From the NCBI GenBank assembly GCA_022509025.1, contig JAFLUB010000022.1, positions 1 to 45,355 of the forward strand: DNA of 45,355 nucleotides, in the 5' to 3' direction. Of this stretch, positions 34,657 to 42,665 are shown piece after piece (within the stretch, counting starts at the first letter, position 1; each line of letters begins with the position of its first letter). The DNA is from Oscillospiraceae bacterium (GTDB taxonomy: Bacteria > Bacillota > Clostridia > UBA1381). Below the pieces are notes generated by a model. It saw only the letters and a program-made list of their open reading frames with translations, ran no database searches and was not told the origin of the DNA. The position numbers were made by a program, and so were the translations under genes.

Positions 34657-35409
34657 CTATACGAATTTTTCAACAACTATGTGTAGTCTTCCTTTTCTGG
34701 TATTATTCCCCGTATCCTTTAAAATAAATCTGCCGTGATTTCTGACTGATAGTAAATCACCGGTGTCTACCTGTTTTGAACGGTCTGGAGTTTCACGGTG
34801 ATTAACCTTAACATACCCTTCGCGTATCAGATTTTCAGCGTTTGCGCGGGATATATTAAGAGCCGCCGCAATTACCGCGTCAAGCCTTAAAGACGCGCAT
34901 ACACACATCTTCGTCACGGTTTTCGGTTTTGGCGCGGCAAAATCCGCCATGTCTATTATGCGGCCTTTAACGCCTATATTGGCAATTTTATTCACATTAT
35001 CCCGAACATATTCCGCGATAGATTTTTCCAGGAAAATATATGCTCCGTCTTCATCAATCAGGATATCACCTGTTTTATTTCTGTCCAATCCCAAAGACAT
35101 GACCGTGCCCAGATAGTCCCTGTGGGTCAGAGGTCTGAACTTAGGCACATCAAACCGCAGAGATATTATCGGAAAATCCTTTTCGCAAGCCTCCTGCCAT
35201 TCGGGAAATACACCGAGAATCCGCCGTTCGGCACCCTCATAACCTCCGAAAAACATTGTATTATATCCATAAGGAATATGAAATTCATCCTCTATAACCG
35301 CAATCTCACCGCCGTCTAAAAACGGCGAAAATTTTGCTTCACAATGCTTATCACAGAGCTTAAACAAATCCTCTGTTCTTGCCTTTATCAGCTTTTTATC
35401 AGAGTTCAT
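34657..35409 (-). CDS. ylmH: YlmH, S4-domain RNA-binding protein
   Basis: A 250-residue YlmH homolog with a C-terminal S4 RNA-binding domain (LRLDAVIAAALNISRANAENLIREGYVKVNH). The N-terminal two thirds carry the usual YlmH sequence, including PLTHRDYLGTVMSLGLDRNKTGDIL. Family members bind stalled 50S subunits and act in ribosome quality control. It lies in the division cluster, 59 bp after sepF and separated from it by an attenuator-like hairpin. Confidence 0.92.
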   Translation of the reverse strand: MNSDKKLIKARTEDLFKLCDKHCEAKFSPFLDGGEIAVIEDEFHIPYGYNTMFFGGYEGAERRILGVFPEWQEACEKDFPIISLRFDVPKFRPLTHRDYLGTVMSLGLDRNKTGDILIDEDGAYIFLEKSIAEYVRDNVNKIANIGVKGRIIDMADFAAPKPKTVTKMCVCASLRLDAVIAAALNISRANAENLIREGYVKVNHRETPDRSKQVDTGDLLSVRNHGRFILKDTGNNTRKGRLHIVVEKFV

Positions 35410-35434
35410 ATGAATTTATACCCACCTCATAGTT

Positions 35435-35464
35435 AAAAGGGGTGGTAAACACTTACCACCCTTT
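35435..35464 (-). terminator. Hairpin between sepF and ylmH
   Basis: Stem AAAGGGTGGTAA / TTACCACCCCTTT on the minus strand with a U-rich tail, located 45 nt after sepF; probably a partial terminator inside the operon. Confidence 0.7.
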
Positions 35465-35468
35465 CAAG

Positions 35469-35921
35469 TTATACGCTCCAGTCAAAAGAATTTCTTGTAT
35501 GCTCCTTCAGATTGTCACCTGTAATATCAATATTTCTCGGAGCCGCAACAAATATACCGCCGGAAACACGTCTTACATTTCCGTTCACACCGTATGCCGC
35601 GCCTGAAACAAAGTCAACAACACGTCTCGCATCTGAGGCGTCAAGATTGCCGACATCAAATATCACAAGTCTTCCGCCCTTAATTTCATCCGCTATTCCC
35701 GTTGAATCCTCAAAATCATTAGGCTTCATAATTCTTATTCTGGAAGATGCTCCCGGATTTATAGGAACAACCTTTGAAGAGCTTCTTCTTGAAAATGACA
35801 TTGAGCGCCTTGGCGGCTCGTCCTCTTCAATTTCATCCTCTTCATCATAATACTCATCATCGTAATAATCTTCTTCCGACTCGATACCTATAAAGTTTTT
35901 TACTGCATTAATAAAACTCAT
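35469..35921 (-). CDS. sepF: Cell-division protein SepF
   Basis: A 150-residue SepF. The N-terminal membrane-binding helix is MSFINAVKNFIGI; an acidic linker (residues about 16-34) follows, then the dimerisation domain with KPNDFEDSTGIADEIKGGRLVIFDVGNLDASDARRVVDFVSG. SepF tethers FtsZ filaments to the membrane during septation. I use the ATG at 35921; an upstream extension overlaps ylmE and lacks a site. It is 20 bp after ylmE. Confidence 0.94.
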   Translation of the reverse strand: MSFINAVKNFIGIESEEDYYDDEYYDEEDEIEEDEPPRRSMSFSRRSSSKVVPINPGASSRIRIMKPNDFEDSTGIADEIKGGRLVIFDVGNLDASDARRVVDFVSGAAYGVNGNVRRVSGGIFVAAPRNIDITGDNLKEHTRNSFDWSV

Positions 35922-35941
35922 GTCTCCGTATCCTTTCTGTA

Positions 35942-36637
35942 TTATTTTTGTGAGTAATCTCTTTCTCCGAAAATTGCGCTGCCGACGCGCACCATGTTGG
36001 CGCCGCATTCTATGGCAGTTTCAAAATCCCCACTCATACCCATTGACAAGTATGACATACTAACATTATAGTATTTTTTTTGCCCTATGTCAATAAAAAG
36101 TTGTCTCATATTGTCAAAATGTACGGTATTTATAACAGAATTGTCTGTTTTTGGGGCAATAGTCATCAGCCCTTTAACCTTGACATGACTCAAATCTCCC
36201 GCATGGAGAAGCAATTCGTGAAGTTCTTCTTTTCTGATGCCTGATTTTGTTTCTTCACCGGAAATATTAACCTGAATAAGTATGTCCATATTAATATCAT
36301 GCTTTGCCGCCTGACGTTCAATTTCATCCATAAGCTTTATGGAGTCAACAGAATGGATAAGGCAGACCTTATCTATAATGTACTTTACCTTATTTGTCTG
36401 CAAATGTCCGATAAGGTGCCACTTGACAGGCTCGACAAATCCGAATTTATCCCTAACCTCCTGGGGCTTGTTCTCGCCTATATCCGTTACACCCAAAGCT
36501 ATTGCTTCGTTCATCATCTCCACCGGATGTGTTTTGGTCACGGCGATAAGCGTAATATCGCCGCGCTCTCTGCCGCTTTTTTCTGCCGCCTCGCTTATGC
36601 GTCTTTCAACCTCTTCCAGATTTGATTTTATACTCAT
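35942..36637 (-). CDS. ylmE: PLP homeostasis protein YlmE/YggS
   Basis: A 231-residue PLP-binding protein of the YggS/PROSC family, used in vitamin B6 homeostasis. Motifs: TLIAVTKTHP (the PLP lysine), GENKPQE, WHLIGHLQTNK, MDILIQVNISGEETKSGI, MSYLSMGMSGDFETAIECGANMVRVGSAIFG. Start at the ATG at 36637, just after the stop of the upstream gene and behind GGGTGA. Position before sepF is conserved in Firmicutes. Confidence 0.95.
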   Translation of the reverse strand: MSIKSNLEEVERRISEAAEKSGRERGDITLIAVTKTHPVEMMNEAIALGVTDIGENKPQEVRDKFGFVEPVKWHLIGHLQTNKVKYIIDKVCLIHSVDSIKLMDEIERQAAKHDINMDILIQVNISGEETKSGIRKEELHELLLHAGDLSHVKVKGLMTIAPKTDNSVINTVHFDNMRQLFIDIGQKKYYNVSMSYLSMGMSGDFETAIECGANMVRVGSAIFGERDYSQK

Positions 36638-36648
36638 TTTCTCACCCA

Positions 36649-37833
36649 CTACCTTTCACCTACAAGTATTCTTTCCATTTGTGATAATTTATTCACTGCG
36701 TCAGCGGTCGATTCCACTATGGCATATCCTACTTCTGCATTGGTAAACAGCAAATCACAGTAACAGTCGTACTGCTTACCGCCGCTTATTCCGATAACCT
36801 TCTGCCTTCCGTCCTCATCGGTACGTATTGCATGAACAGGGATTTTATAGCCGTCATAGCTTTTAAATATCAGGTCTACATCAATAAATCTGTAGGCAAA
36901 AGCGTTTTCAATATAGGTTGAACACTTCACGGTTACAGCGTTTCTTCCGTTTTGCTCCGGGCTTATGTGGTATATTTCCCCGTCAATAACAATATCAGCC
37001 ATATTATTAAAGCGGATTTTTACGCTGTCCCCCTCATTATGTCCGGCGATAATATCCGAACTTATATCCATCATAACATACCACACATGGTTATTTACTA
37101 TCTTACCTGCCGCCCCGCCGGCATCAACCTTACCATCTGACCTCTGTGTACGGGGGGATTGGGAAAGCGATTCAAAATATGCCACATCGTAATTCACAAT
37201 GTCTGATGGCACAAGCAGTTCTTCATAACCATCCGTATATGTCGTAAACACGCCTGAAATATTTGCCGTTATGTCTTCCTTTATGAATCCTATCTCCCGC
37301 AGTATCCGTTCCTTCTGCGCCTCAAGCTCCTGCGCTGAATTGTCTGATGACAAAGTATTATTTTGCCTTAAGCTGTTGATATCATTTTTGTACTTGGATA
37401 TAGATAGTATATCATTATCATCTGCCGCGGCAATTATTCGATTTTCATATTCATAAATATTATTTTCCACATTTGTCGTATCAGGAACCCTCGCTGAGCT
37501 TCCATTCGCATCAAAATTTGCATTTTTGATTTTATTATCCACAGCAGTAAGTTCCTTTATACTGTTCTCGCTCACATCTCCATAGAAAAACGAACCGATT
37601 ACGCTGTCACGCGCAACACGCTCGCCCTCCGGGACGGAATAATATACCGTTCCCGCGCTCCTTGTGTACATTACCCATTCGTCACGAATAATAAATCCGT
37701 TTGTATTTATTGAATCCTCCTGCGCCATATACTCCGGTCGCAGAGTATTTACCGGCGCTACAATGTAATGTATTCCAAAACCTACAAAAGCTATAACTGA
37801 GATGCTTAATACTGCGATAAAAAATTTCTTCAT
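36649..37833 (-). CDS. HlyD-like periplasmic-adaptor/membrane protein
   Basis: A 394-residue protein with one N-terminal membrane segment (about 5-27), a long extracytoplasmic part with lipoyl/barrel-sandwich-like beta hairpins (SAGTVYYSVPEGERVARDSVIGSF) and a central coiled coil around residues 90-180. The layout matches HlyD-like adaptors used with ABC transporters or tripartite pumps. It sits directly before ylmE in the same direction (11 bp), a setting that recurs in clostridial division clusters, so a role at the septum or wall is possible. The family is recognised only in outline. Confidence 0.65.
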   Translation of the reverse strand: MKKFFIAVLSISVIAFVGFGIHYIVAPVNTLRPEYMAQEDSINTNGFIIRDEWVMYTRSAGTVYYSVPEGERVARDSVIGSFFYGDVSENSIKELTAVDNKIKNANFDANGSSARVPDTTNVENNIYEYENRIIAAADDNDILSISKYKNDINSLRQNNTLSSDNSAQELEAQKERILREIGFIKEDITANISGVFTTYTDGYEELLVPSDIVNYDVAYFESLSQSPRTQRSDGKVDAGGAAGKIVNNHVWYVMMDISSDIIAGHNEGDSVKIRFNNMADIVIDGEIYHISPEQNGRNAVTVKCSTYIENAFAYRFIDVDLIFKSYDGYKIPVHAIRTDEDGRQKVIGISGGKQYDCYCDLLFTNAEVGYAIVESTADAVNKLSQMERILVGER

Positions 37834-37915
37834 CTTTTATCTGCTCCCTATAAAATACGTCTTCAAGATTTATTATACAGGTTTTTCTGACTAAATACAA
37901 CATATTTTTAATTTT

Positions 37916-39034
37916 TCATTGATTAATAAAGTACACAATCGCTGAAGCGGCGTCGTAATTTGCTCCGAGAACAGATAGTTTTTCGCCCATAATATCGTCA
38001 GCGCCTTTTTCAAGCGCACCTGCAAGCCACATTACAACCTTTTTTCCGTCGAGACCCCGTATTTTTTCAAATATATTCCCGTCTTCATTCCTTTCGCCTT
38101 TCTGCCGCCGATACTCATCTATTGTCATCTTTATTAGATTATCCACAGTATAAAGACGCGTATTATCAACACCAAACACTCTTGCCGCCTGTTCTATCCC
38201 TGCAATTATTTCATCGGAATATCTCATTCTCGCCCTTCTGTAATCCTCTGTCTCAAACGCGTATATTCCGCCTTCGTACCGTCCGAACGCTTTCATGCAT
38301 TTTATATACCCCTCTGATATACTGCGCTCTATTCCCTCGCGGTCAAAATCCATAAGCCCCGTCTGAGGTTCATCGCAGCATATTCTGATAACATTTCTGC
38401 CCGCGCAATTAAAGTCACGGTATACACCAGCGCCTTTTACGTCAACCGTTATGATATCCCGGATACCCCTGCCAAGCAGCATACCGACAGGCATATTATC
38501 CGCCACTCCGCCGTCTATAAGCTTGTCATTATCTATTACCCTTGAACGGAACCCGGGCATACACGCGCTCGCCATAAGATAATCAATTATTTCCCCATCC
38601 GGTATCTCGTTTTTGAATTTATATATCTCCTTTTTCTGAGTCAGGGAAAACGCGGCTGCGCCGAAATCAACGGGAGATTTCCTAAGCTTATCCTCGTTAA
38701 TGATTGAGGTCAGCAGTCTTTCAAGAGGAGACATATCAAGTCCCTCGTTTATATATATTTCTTTGGCTATGTCCGAAAAATTTTTGATATCAAATAGATT
38801 ATCGTCGTTATTGATACTGTCCGGCATTGCTACAATATCATCAGCCGAAATCCCCTTCCAGAGCTTTAAAGCCATGTCAAAATCACCCTGAGCAAATATT
38901 GCTCCGTTTATCGCGCCGATTGACGCTCCGGCAATGGCGGAAATTTCTATTTTCATATCAAGAAGCGCTTTCCACACTCCAACCTGACACGCTCCTCTTA
39001 CACCGCCGCCCGCTAAAACAAGTCCGTATTTCAT
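37916..39034 (-). CDS. Patatin-like phospholipase
   Basis: A 372-residue patatin-family serine hydrolase. Oxyanion motif GGGVRG (9-14), nucleophile elbow GASIG (Ser38), catalytic Asp174 in DGG with the following VADNMP. The product would be cytosolic or membrane-associated and hydrolyse phospholipid or other acyl esters; substrate unknown. I use the ATG at 39034 behind GGAGG; an ATG at 39070 has no site. A promoter with TATACT lies upstream (39053-39081). Confidence 0.9.
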   Translation of the reverse strand: MKYGLVLAGGGVRGACQVGVWKALLDMKIEISAIAGASIGAINGAIFAQGDFDMALKLWKGISADDIVAMPDSINNDDNLFDIKNFSDIAKEIYINEGLDMSPLERLLTSIINEDKLRKSPVDFGAAAFSLTQKKEIYKFKNEIPDGEIIDYLMASACMPGFRSRVIDNDKLIDGGVADNMPVGMLLGRGIRDIITVDVKGAGVYRDFNCAGRNVIRICCDEPQTGLMDFDREGIERSISEGYIKCMKAFGRYEGGIYAFETEDYRRARMRYSDEIIAGIEQAARVFGVDNTRLYTVDNLIKMTIDEYRRQKGERNEDGNIFEKIRGLDGKKVVMWLAGALEKGADDIMGEKLSVLGANYDAASAIVYFINQ

Positions 39035-39052
39035 GCTAACACCTCCGATAAT

Positions 39053-39081
39053 AGTATACCACATATTCATTTATTTTTCCA
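39053..39081 (-). promoter_or_regulatory. Patatin promoter
   Basis: TGGAAA (39076-39081), 17-nt spacer, TATACT (39053-39058) with an extended TG before the -10. Confidence 0.5.
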
Positions 39082-39087
39082 TGCAAA

Positions 39088-39116
39088 AGAGGGTATTGCA
39101 TAACGCAACACCCTCT
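39088..39116 (-). terminator. Terminator upstream of the patatin gene
   Basis: Stem AGAGGGTGTTGC / GCAATACCCTCT, then TTTTGC on the minus strand. It would stop transcripts from the SLH gene at 39347-40804. The remaining part of the gap (39120-39346) holds two more hairpins. Confidence 0.7.
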
Positions 39117-39174
39117 CAGACTATCGACAAATTGCCCAGATCGCGCAATATTACAATCTACAATATCAAGGTAT

Positions 39175-39300
39175 TTTTTATACTAAGTAAATTTAACAAC
39201 GGTATTTTATCGAAAAACACCGCTGTTATGCGCTTTTCACGAAAACAAGCCTTACCGTACCAACGTACGCCGACAGGCTTATTTTCGCGAAATCTGACCT
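39175..39300 (-). other. Two-hairpin region after the SLH gene
   Basis: One hairpin has AACAGCGGT/ACCGTTGTT arms (about 39194-39226 in plus coordinates). A second has CGAAAA-AAGCCT arms around a CGTAC/GTACG inner stem (about 39240-39285). Neither has a clear U-run. They lie 3' of the SLH gene and may protect its mRNA; no homology to the other repeat families is seen. Confidence 0.45.
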
Positions 39301-39346
39301 GATTTGTCAAAGTCTGCTCATTCTTTAATTGTTACTCTATTTCAGC

Positions 39347-40804
39347 TTATTCAGCTATGCAGCGGAGAGCGATAGCAACTGCCTGCTCTCTTGTGGCTGT
39401 AGAGAGCGGAGCGAAGTGTGTATCGTCCATGCCCTTTACAAAGCCCTGCTGAGCCATATAGTATACGGAGTTGTTAGCGTAAGCTGAAATTTCAGCGTCG
39501 TCTGCGAACTTCGCTACATCCTTAACATCGTACTGGAAGTTAGCGTCATCATCTATTGTCCAGCCTTCAAGGCTTACCTTCTTGATAACTCTTGTAAGCA
39601 TTGTCGCAAGCTGCTCGCGTGTGAGCGAAGCATCAGGCGCGAAATCGGTCTCGCTTACACCTCTTACTATATCAAGCACATAAGCCGCGTTTATATACGT
39701 CATGTACTCACTGTCAGTAATGTCACCAAATGCAACAAGCTTAGCGTCAGGCACAATTGTGCCTGAAAGCTTCTCATAAAGCTTAACAGCTACAGCCGCA
39801 AATTCAGCGCGGGTAATCTCGGCGGTCATGTCATCGCTGAGCATTTCAGCCGGTACGAGATTTGCTTCAACTGCCTTTTCAAGCTCAGCCTCTGCCCAGT
39901 CTGAAACCTTAGCAAAGTTTGCCTCGGGAGCTAAGGTCGGCTCAACAGTTGCTGCCGGATCAGGAGTCTCTGTCGGCTCGTCAGTTGCTGACGGATCGGG
40001 AGTCTCTGTCGGCTCGTCAGTTGCTGACGGATCAGCGTCCTCGGGAGCTTCAGTAGCGGCAACCGACGTAACTGACATATTATCAAGCGAAATTGTCGGA
40101 TAACCGAACGGATTTGACTCAGCCTTTATAGCGTCACCTGCGGAAACGCCACCGATAAGACCGTTGAAATTGATTGACTTAAGGGTCGTCGCGCCAAGTT
40201 CAAGCGCCGGCTCCTCGGCATCGCCGAGATAAACATTTGTACCCCATGTTTCCATAACAACCTTTACTGTTGCCCATTTGTCCGCCTCTATTGCTAAACC
40301 GTCGGCGAAATCAATCTGGAGCGCATCTGAGCCGTTCAGCTGGATTGACTCATCATATGCAGTCTCAGCATCGTTGGTGTACTTTACGTCAAACTTAAGA
40401 ACGATAGCGTTCTCATCAGTCGGAGCGTACTCCTCTGCGAACTCAATCTTAGCGCCTCTGCCACCGCTTGAGAAACGCGATACCTGAGTTGTGAGAGCGT
40501 TTTTGCCCTTCGCGTCCTTTGTAAGCTGCCAGTATGACGAGTCATCACCGCTATCACGGGATGTTGTATAAAGCGTTATACCTTTGATGTCCGTGTATTC
40601 ACCCGTTGAAAGAGTACCGTCCACAAGAACCTTGTTGTTGTAGTCGAGTTTTTTCTCATGATAATATTCAACTGTGTTTTTGTAACTGTCAAAATTATCC
40701 GACCACAGTTCCTTTCCATTATCATTTGCCGCCATTGAGACAACCGGCACAGACGCCGCCACCATTGCAGCGATTGTAAATAAGCTTATGATTTTCTTCT
40801 TCAT
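39347..40804 (-). CDS. SLH-domain surface protein with N-terminal beta-sandwich domain
   Basis: A 485-residue exported protein. Signal peptide about 1-25 (cut after SMA); residues about 30-250 form a beta-rich region that resembles carbohydrate-binding or lectin-like domains (NGKELWSDNFDSY start); a Pro/Thr/Asp linker (about 255-292) with 12-residue repeats DPSATDEPTETP; then three SLH repeats (about 300-485), some degenerate. No catalytic motif is seen. It is probably wall-anchored through SLH and could bind polysaccharide. It has its own promoter, and the start follows GGAGG. Confidence 0.85.
   Translation of the reverse strand: MKKKIISLFTIAAMVAASVPVVSMAANDNGKELWSDNFDSYKNTVEYYHEKKLDYNNKVLVDGTLSTGEYTDIKGITLYTTSRDSGDDSSYWQLTKDAKGKNALTTQVSRFSSGGRGAKIEFAEEYAPTDENAIVLKFDVKYTNDAETAYDESIQLNGSDALQIDFADGLAIEADKWATVKVVMETWGTNVYLGDAEEPALELGATTLKSINFNGLIGGVSAGDAIKAESNPFGYPTISLDNMSVTSVAATEAPEDADPSATDEPTETPDPSATDEPTETPDPAATVEPTLAPEANFAKVSDWAEAELEKAVEANLVPAEMLSDDMTAEITRAEFAAVAVKLYEKLSGTIVPDAKLVAFGDITDSEYMTYINAAYVLDIVRGVSETDFAPDASLTREQLATMLTRVIKKVSLEGWTIDDDANFQYDVKDVAKFADDAEISAYANNSVYYMAQQGFVKGMDDTHFAPLSTATREQAVAIALRCIAE
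39957..40040. repeat. 36-bp tandem repeat encoding the Thr/Pro linker
   Basis: Two complete 36-bp units start at 39957 and 39993 and a partial third at 40029. They encode the DPSATDEPTETP repeats of the SLH protein and differ by one base, so the number of copies can vary by slippage or recombination. Confidence 0.85.
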
Positions 40805-40869
40805 TTGAAAACCTCCTTAAATATTTTACTTCAAGATGTTTATTAAAACAACATTGCAAGTATGTTACC

Positions 40870-40898
40870 ATTATATTACAAAGTTCGCTATAGTTCAA
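40870..40898 (-). promoter_or_regulatory. Promoter of the SLH gene
   Basis: TTGAAC (40893-40898), 17-nt spacer, TATAAT (40870-40875) on the minus strand, about 70 nt before the start codon. Confidence 0.75.
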
Positions 40899-40984
40899 GT
40901 AAAATTTCACAGATTCTTGGTTTTTTATATAAAGTTTTAGGAAAAACCGCATTGGCGGGCTGATTTGACTCAGGTGCAGAACGG

Positions 40985-41033
40985 ACAAAACTCACCAGAC
41001 GGCGTACAGGGTACTCCGAGTGATGAGTTTTGT
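40985..41033. terminator. Inverted repeat after the CCDP gene
   Basis: 10-bp arms ACAAAACTCA / TGAGTTTTGT surround a 29-nt loop. It lies 24 bp after the Cys-rich gene and before the SLH promoter. There is no U-run on the minus strand, so a terminator role is uncertain. Confidence 0.5.
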
Positions 41034-41056
41034 TCGTAGTTTAAAGGTTTTTTCAA

Positions 41057-41272
41057 TTAGCAGCAATCGTCATGCTTATCATGCTTCTTGCACGGGTCGC
41101 AGCATGGATCGCAGCATGGGTCACAGCACGGGTCACAGCACGGCTTGCAGCAATTATTATCGTTGCTGCCGAAAAGATTACCATCACAGCATAACCATAT
41201 CAGAACGATAATGATGATAATCCATACCCACGAGTCCAATCCTCCGTCGTTTCTACCTCCGCCAAATAACAT
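41057..41272 (-). CDS. Cys-rich CCDP-repeat membrane protein, undescribed
   Basis: A 71-residue protein: N-terminal LFGGGRNDGG, a single hydrophobic segment (about 15-29, VWIIIIIVLIWLCC), then a Cys-rich tail with four CCDP units (45-60) and a final CKKHDKHDDCC. There are 15 cysteines in total, 13 of them in residues 41-71. The tail could bind metal or form disulphides. The start (41272) directly follows the structured family III element, whose first stem covers the GGAGAT ribosome-binding site. The repeat period in DNA is 12 bp. I do not recognise the family; a role in metal handling or surface cross-linking is only a suggestion. Confidence 0.72.
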   Translation of the reverse strand: MLFGGGRNDGGLDSWVWIIIIIVLIWLCCDGNLFGSNDNNCCKPCCDPCCDPCCDPCCDPCKKHDKHDDCC

Positions 41273-41276
41273 AATT

Positions 41277-41428
41277 AATCTCCATAGCCTTTCTGCCCAC
41301 AGATTTTCTGACGTCCTTATTGTGGGCAGATAAGGCGTCAAATGGAGATTATGCCCGGGTGCCGTTTTTCCTGCGGAAAATACTGTCACGGGCAATTTAA
41401 TCTTTTTAACGTGCTTTTCACGTTAAAA
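41277..41428 (-). repeat. Family III structured element in the leader of the CCDP gene
   Basis: On the minus strand, in order: TTTTAACGTG/CACGTTAAAA hairpin (41404-41428), TGCCCG/CGGGCA with an inner TTTTCC/GGAAAA hairpin (41352-41394), and a long stem with AATCTCCAT/ATGGAGATT (41277-41285 with 41342-41350) enclosing GCCTT/AAGGC and CTGCCCACA/TGTGGGCAG. The last stem contains GGAGAT, the ribosome-binding site of the CCDP gene, so pairing would hide it. Order and pairing match 31927-32093. Confidence 0.85.
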
Positions 41429-41430
41429 GA

Positions 41431-41464
41431 CCTCCTTTTAGCATATACTATGCCAAAAGGAGGT
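41431..41464 (-). terminator. Terminator after the small exported protein gene
   Basis: CCTCCTTTT-GGCATA / TATGCT-AAAAGGAGG stem on the minus strand, followed by TCTTTT. It separates the gene at 41471-41761 from the CCDP leader. Confidence 0.8.
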
Positions 41465-41470
41465 TAAAGG

Positions 41471-41761
41471 TTACGCGTTAGCTGTCTGCGTTTCCGTGAA
41501 AATATAATTACCGTCTTCATCACAGGTTATATATAAAATTATATCAGGCATTCCGAGACGCTTTATTACCGTGACATATCCGTTTTCCGTCGCCTCAACA
41601 GGAGTGTAAATCGCTTTCGGATAATGTGTTTCCATATAGTTCGCAATCCGCTCATGCTGTTCCTTAAAGCGTATTCTGTTAAACGGTCCTTTGCCTGTTA
41701 CGGCGCTGTATATACCTGCCGCGGCAGCTGTGCCGAGCAGGAATAAGGTTTTCTTTTTCAT
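41471..41761 (-). CDS. Small exported or membrane-anchored protein, unknown
   Basis: A 96-residue protein with an N-terminal hydrophobic segment (KKKTLFLLGTAAAAGIYSAV) and a soluble domain of about 70 residues rich in aromatic and charged residues (EQHERIANYMETHYPKAIYTPVEATENGYVTVIKRLGMPDIILYITCDEDGNYIF). It starts 2 bp after the rsmI stop and has a terminator behind it, so it is the last gene of that operon. I do not recognise the family. Confidence 0.72.
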   Translation of the reverse strand: MKKKTLFLLGTAAAAGIYSAVTGKGPFNRIRFKEQHERIANYMETHYPKAIYTPVEATENGYVTVIKRLGMPDIILYITCDEDGNYIFTETQTANA

Positions 41762-41763
41762 AA

Positions 41764-42609
41764 TTAATTATCACCCCTATGATACTCGTTGTATACTTCT
41801 CGCTTGGGCAGATTTCTGTCCGCCGCTGCCTGCTTTATCGCTTCTTTGGACGTCATTCCCTCAGCTATATATTTATCTATATGCTCCCTTAGCGGAATAT
41901 CTTCCCATTCATTCTTTTCAGGTTCTACTGCCTCAGCCGCGCCCTCTACAACTATGACATATTCGCCGCGCGGTGAATTATCTTTGTAAAACTGTGCCGC
42001 TTCGGAAAGAGTACAGCGTTTTACTTCTTCATGCAGCTTTGTGAGTTCTCTGACAAGCGCTATCCTTCTTTCCCCGCCAAAGGTTTTCTGCATATCATCT
42101 ATAGTATTCCTGAGCTTATGCGGCGCTTCATAGAATATAAGCGTGTGCGTGTCATTTTTCACGCTTTCAAGATGCTCACGCCTGTGCCGCTTGTTCACGG
42201 ACAGAAATCCTTCAAAAGCAAAACGTCTTGTCGGCAGTCCCGAGAGAATAAGCGCGTTTATTCCGGCTACAGGACCCGGAATTGATGTTACCTCTATATC
42301 ATTCTCGATACATAGCTTAACCAAGTCCTCGCCCGGGTCGGAAATCGCAGGAGTACCAGCGTCCGAAACAAGCGCTACGTTCTTTCCGTTTTTTAAAAGG
42401 GATATTATATATCCGCCTTTTTCATGCTTGTTATGCTCATGATAACTCGTAAGCGGCTTTGATACTTCAAAGTGATTGAGAAGCTGCAAGGTTCTTCGCG
42501 TATCCTCGGCGGCAATCAGATCCACAAATCCGAATACCTCAAGACATCTTGATGACACATCACCTAAATTTCCTATAGGCGTTGCGCATAAATATAATTT
42601 TCCTGACAT
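41764..42609 (-). CDS. rsmI: 16S rRNA (cytidine(1402)-2'-O)-methyltransferase
   Basis: A 281-residue SAM-dependent methyltransferase that modifies C1402 in the decoding site of 16S rRNA. The N-terminus MSGKLYLCATPIGNLGD is typical, followed by LIAAEDTRRT, LVSDAGTPAISDPG, SIPGPVAGINAL and FYEAPHKL. I place the start at the ATG at 42609: it gives the usual N-terminus, and the bases upstream (to 42637) are a copy of the family III leader end. An ATG at 42636 would read through it. Confidence 0.96.
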   Translation of the reverse strand: MSGKLYLCATPIGNLGDVSSRCLEVFGFVDLIAAEDTRRTLQLLNHFEVSKPLTSYHEHNKHEKGGYIISLLKNGKNVALVSDAGTPAISDPGEDLVKLCIENDIEVTSIPGPVAGINALILSGLPTRRFAFEGFLSVNKRHRREHLESVKNDTHTLIFYEAPHKLRNTIDDMQKTFGGERRIALVRELTKLHEEVKRCTLSEAAQFYKDNSPRGEYVIVVEGAAEAVEPEKNEWEDIPLREHIDKYIAEGMTSKEAIKQAAADRNLPKREVYNEYHRGDN

Positions 42610-42610
42610 A

Positions 42611-42637
42611 CTAATATCCATAGCCTTTCTGCCCACA
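42611..42637 (-). repeat. Partial family III element upstream of rsmI
   Basis: On the minus strand, TGTGGGCAGAAAGGCTATGG followed by ATATTAGT leads directly to the rsmI ATG. This is the 3' arm of the family III long stem, identical over the first 20 bases to the copy before the CCDP gene. The 5' arm and the other two hairpins are missing, so the stem cannot form and the ribosome-binding site should be open. Confidence 0.75.
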
Positions 42638-42665
42638 AATAATAATTAAAATACCAAATTCCTCT

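Noticed and set aside
41020..41333. Plus-strand frames across the CCDP gene
   Set aside because: They are reverse complements of the 12-bp CCDP repeats; the minus-strand frame has the ribosome-binding site and a sensible TM segment.
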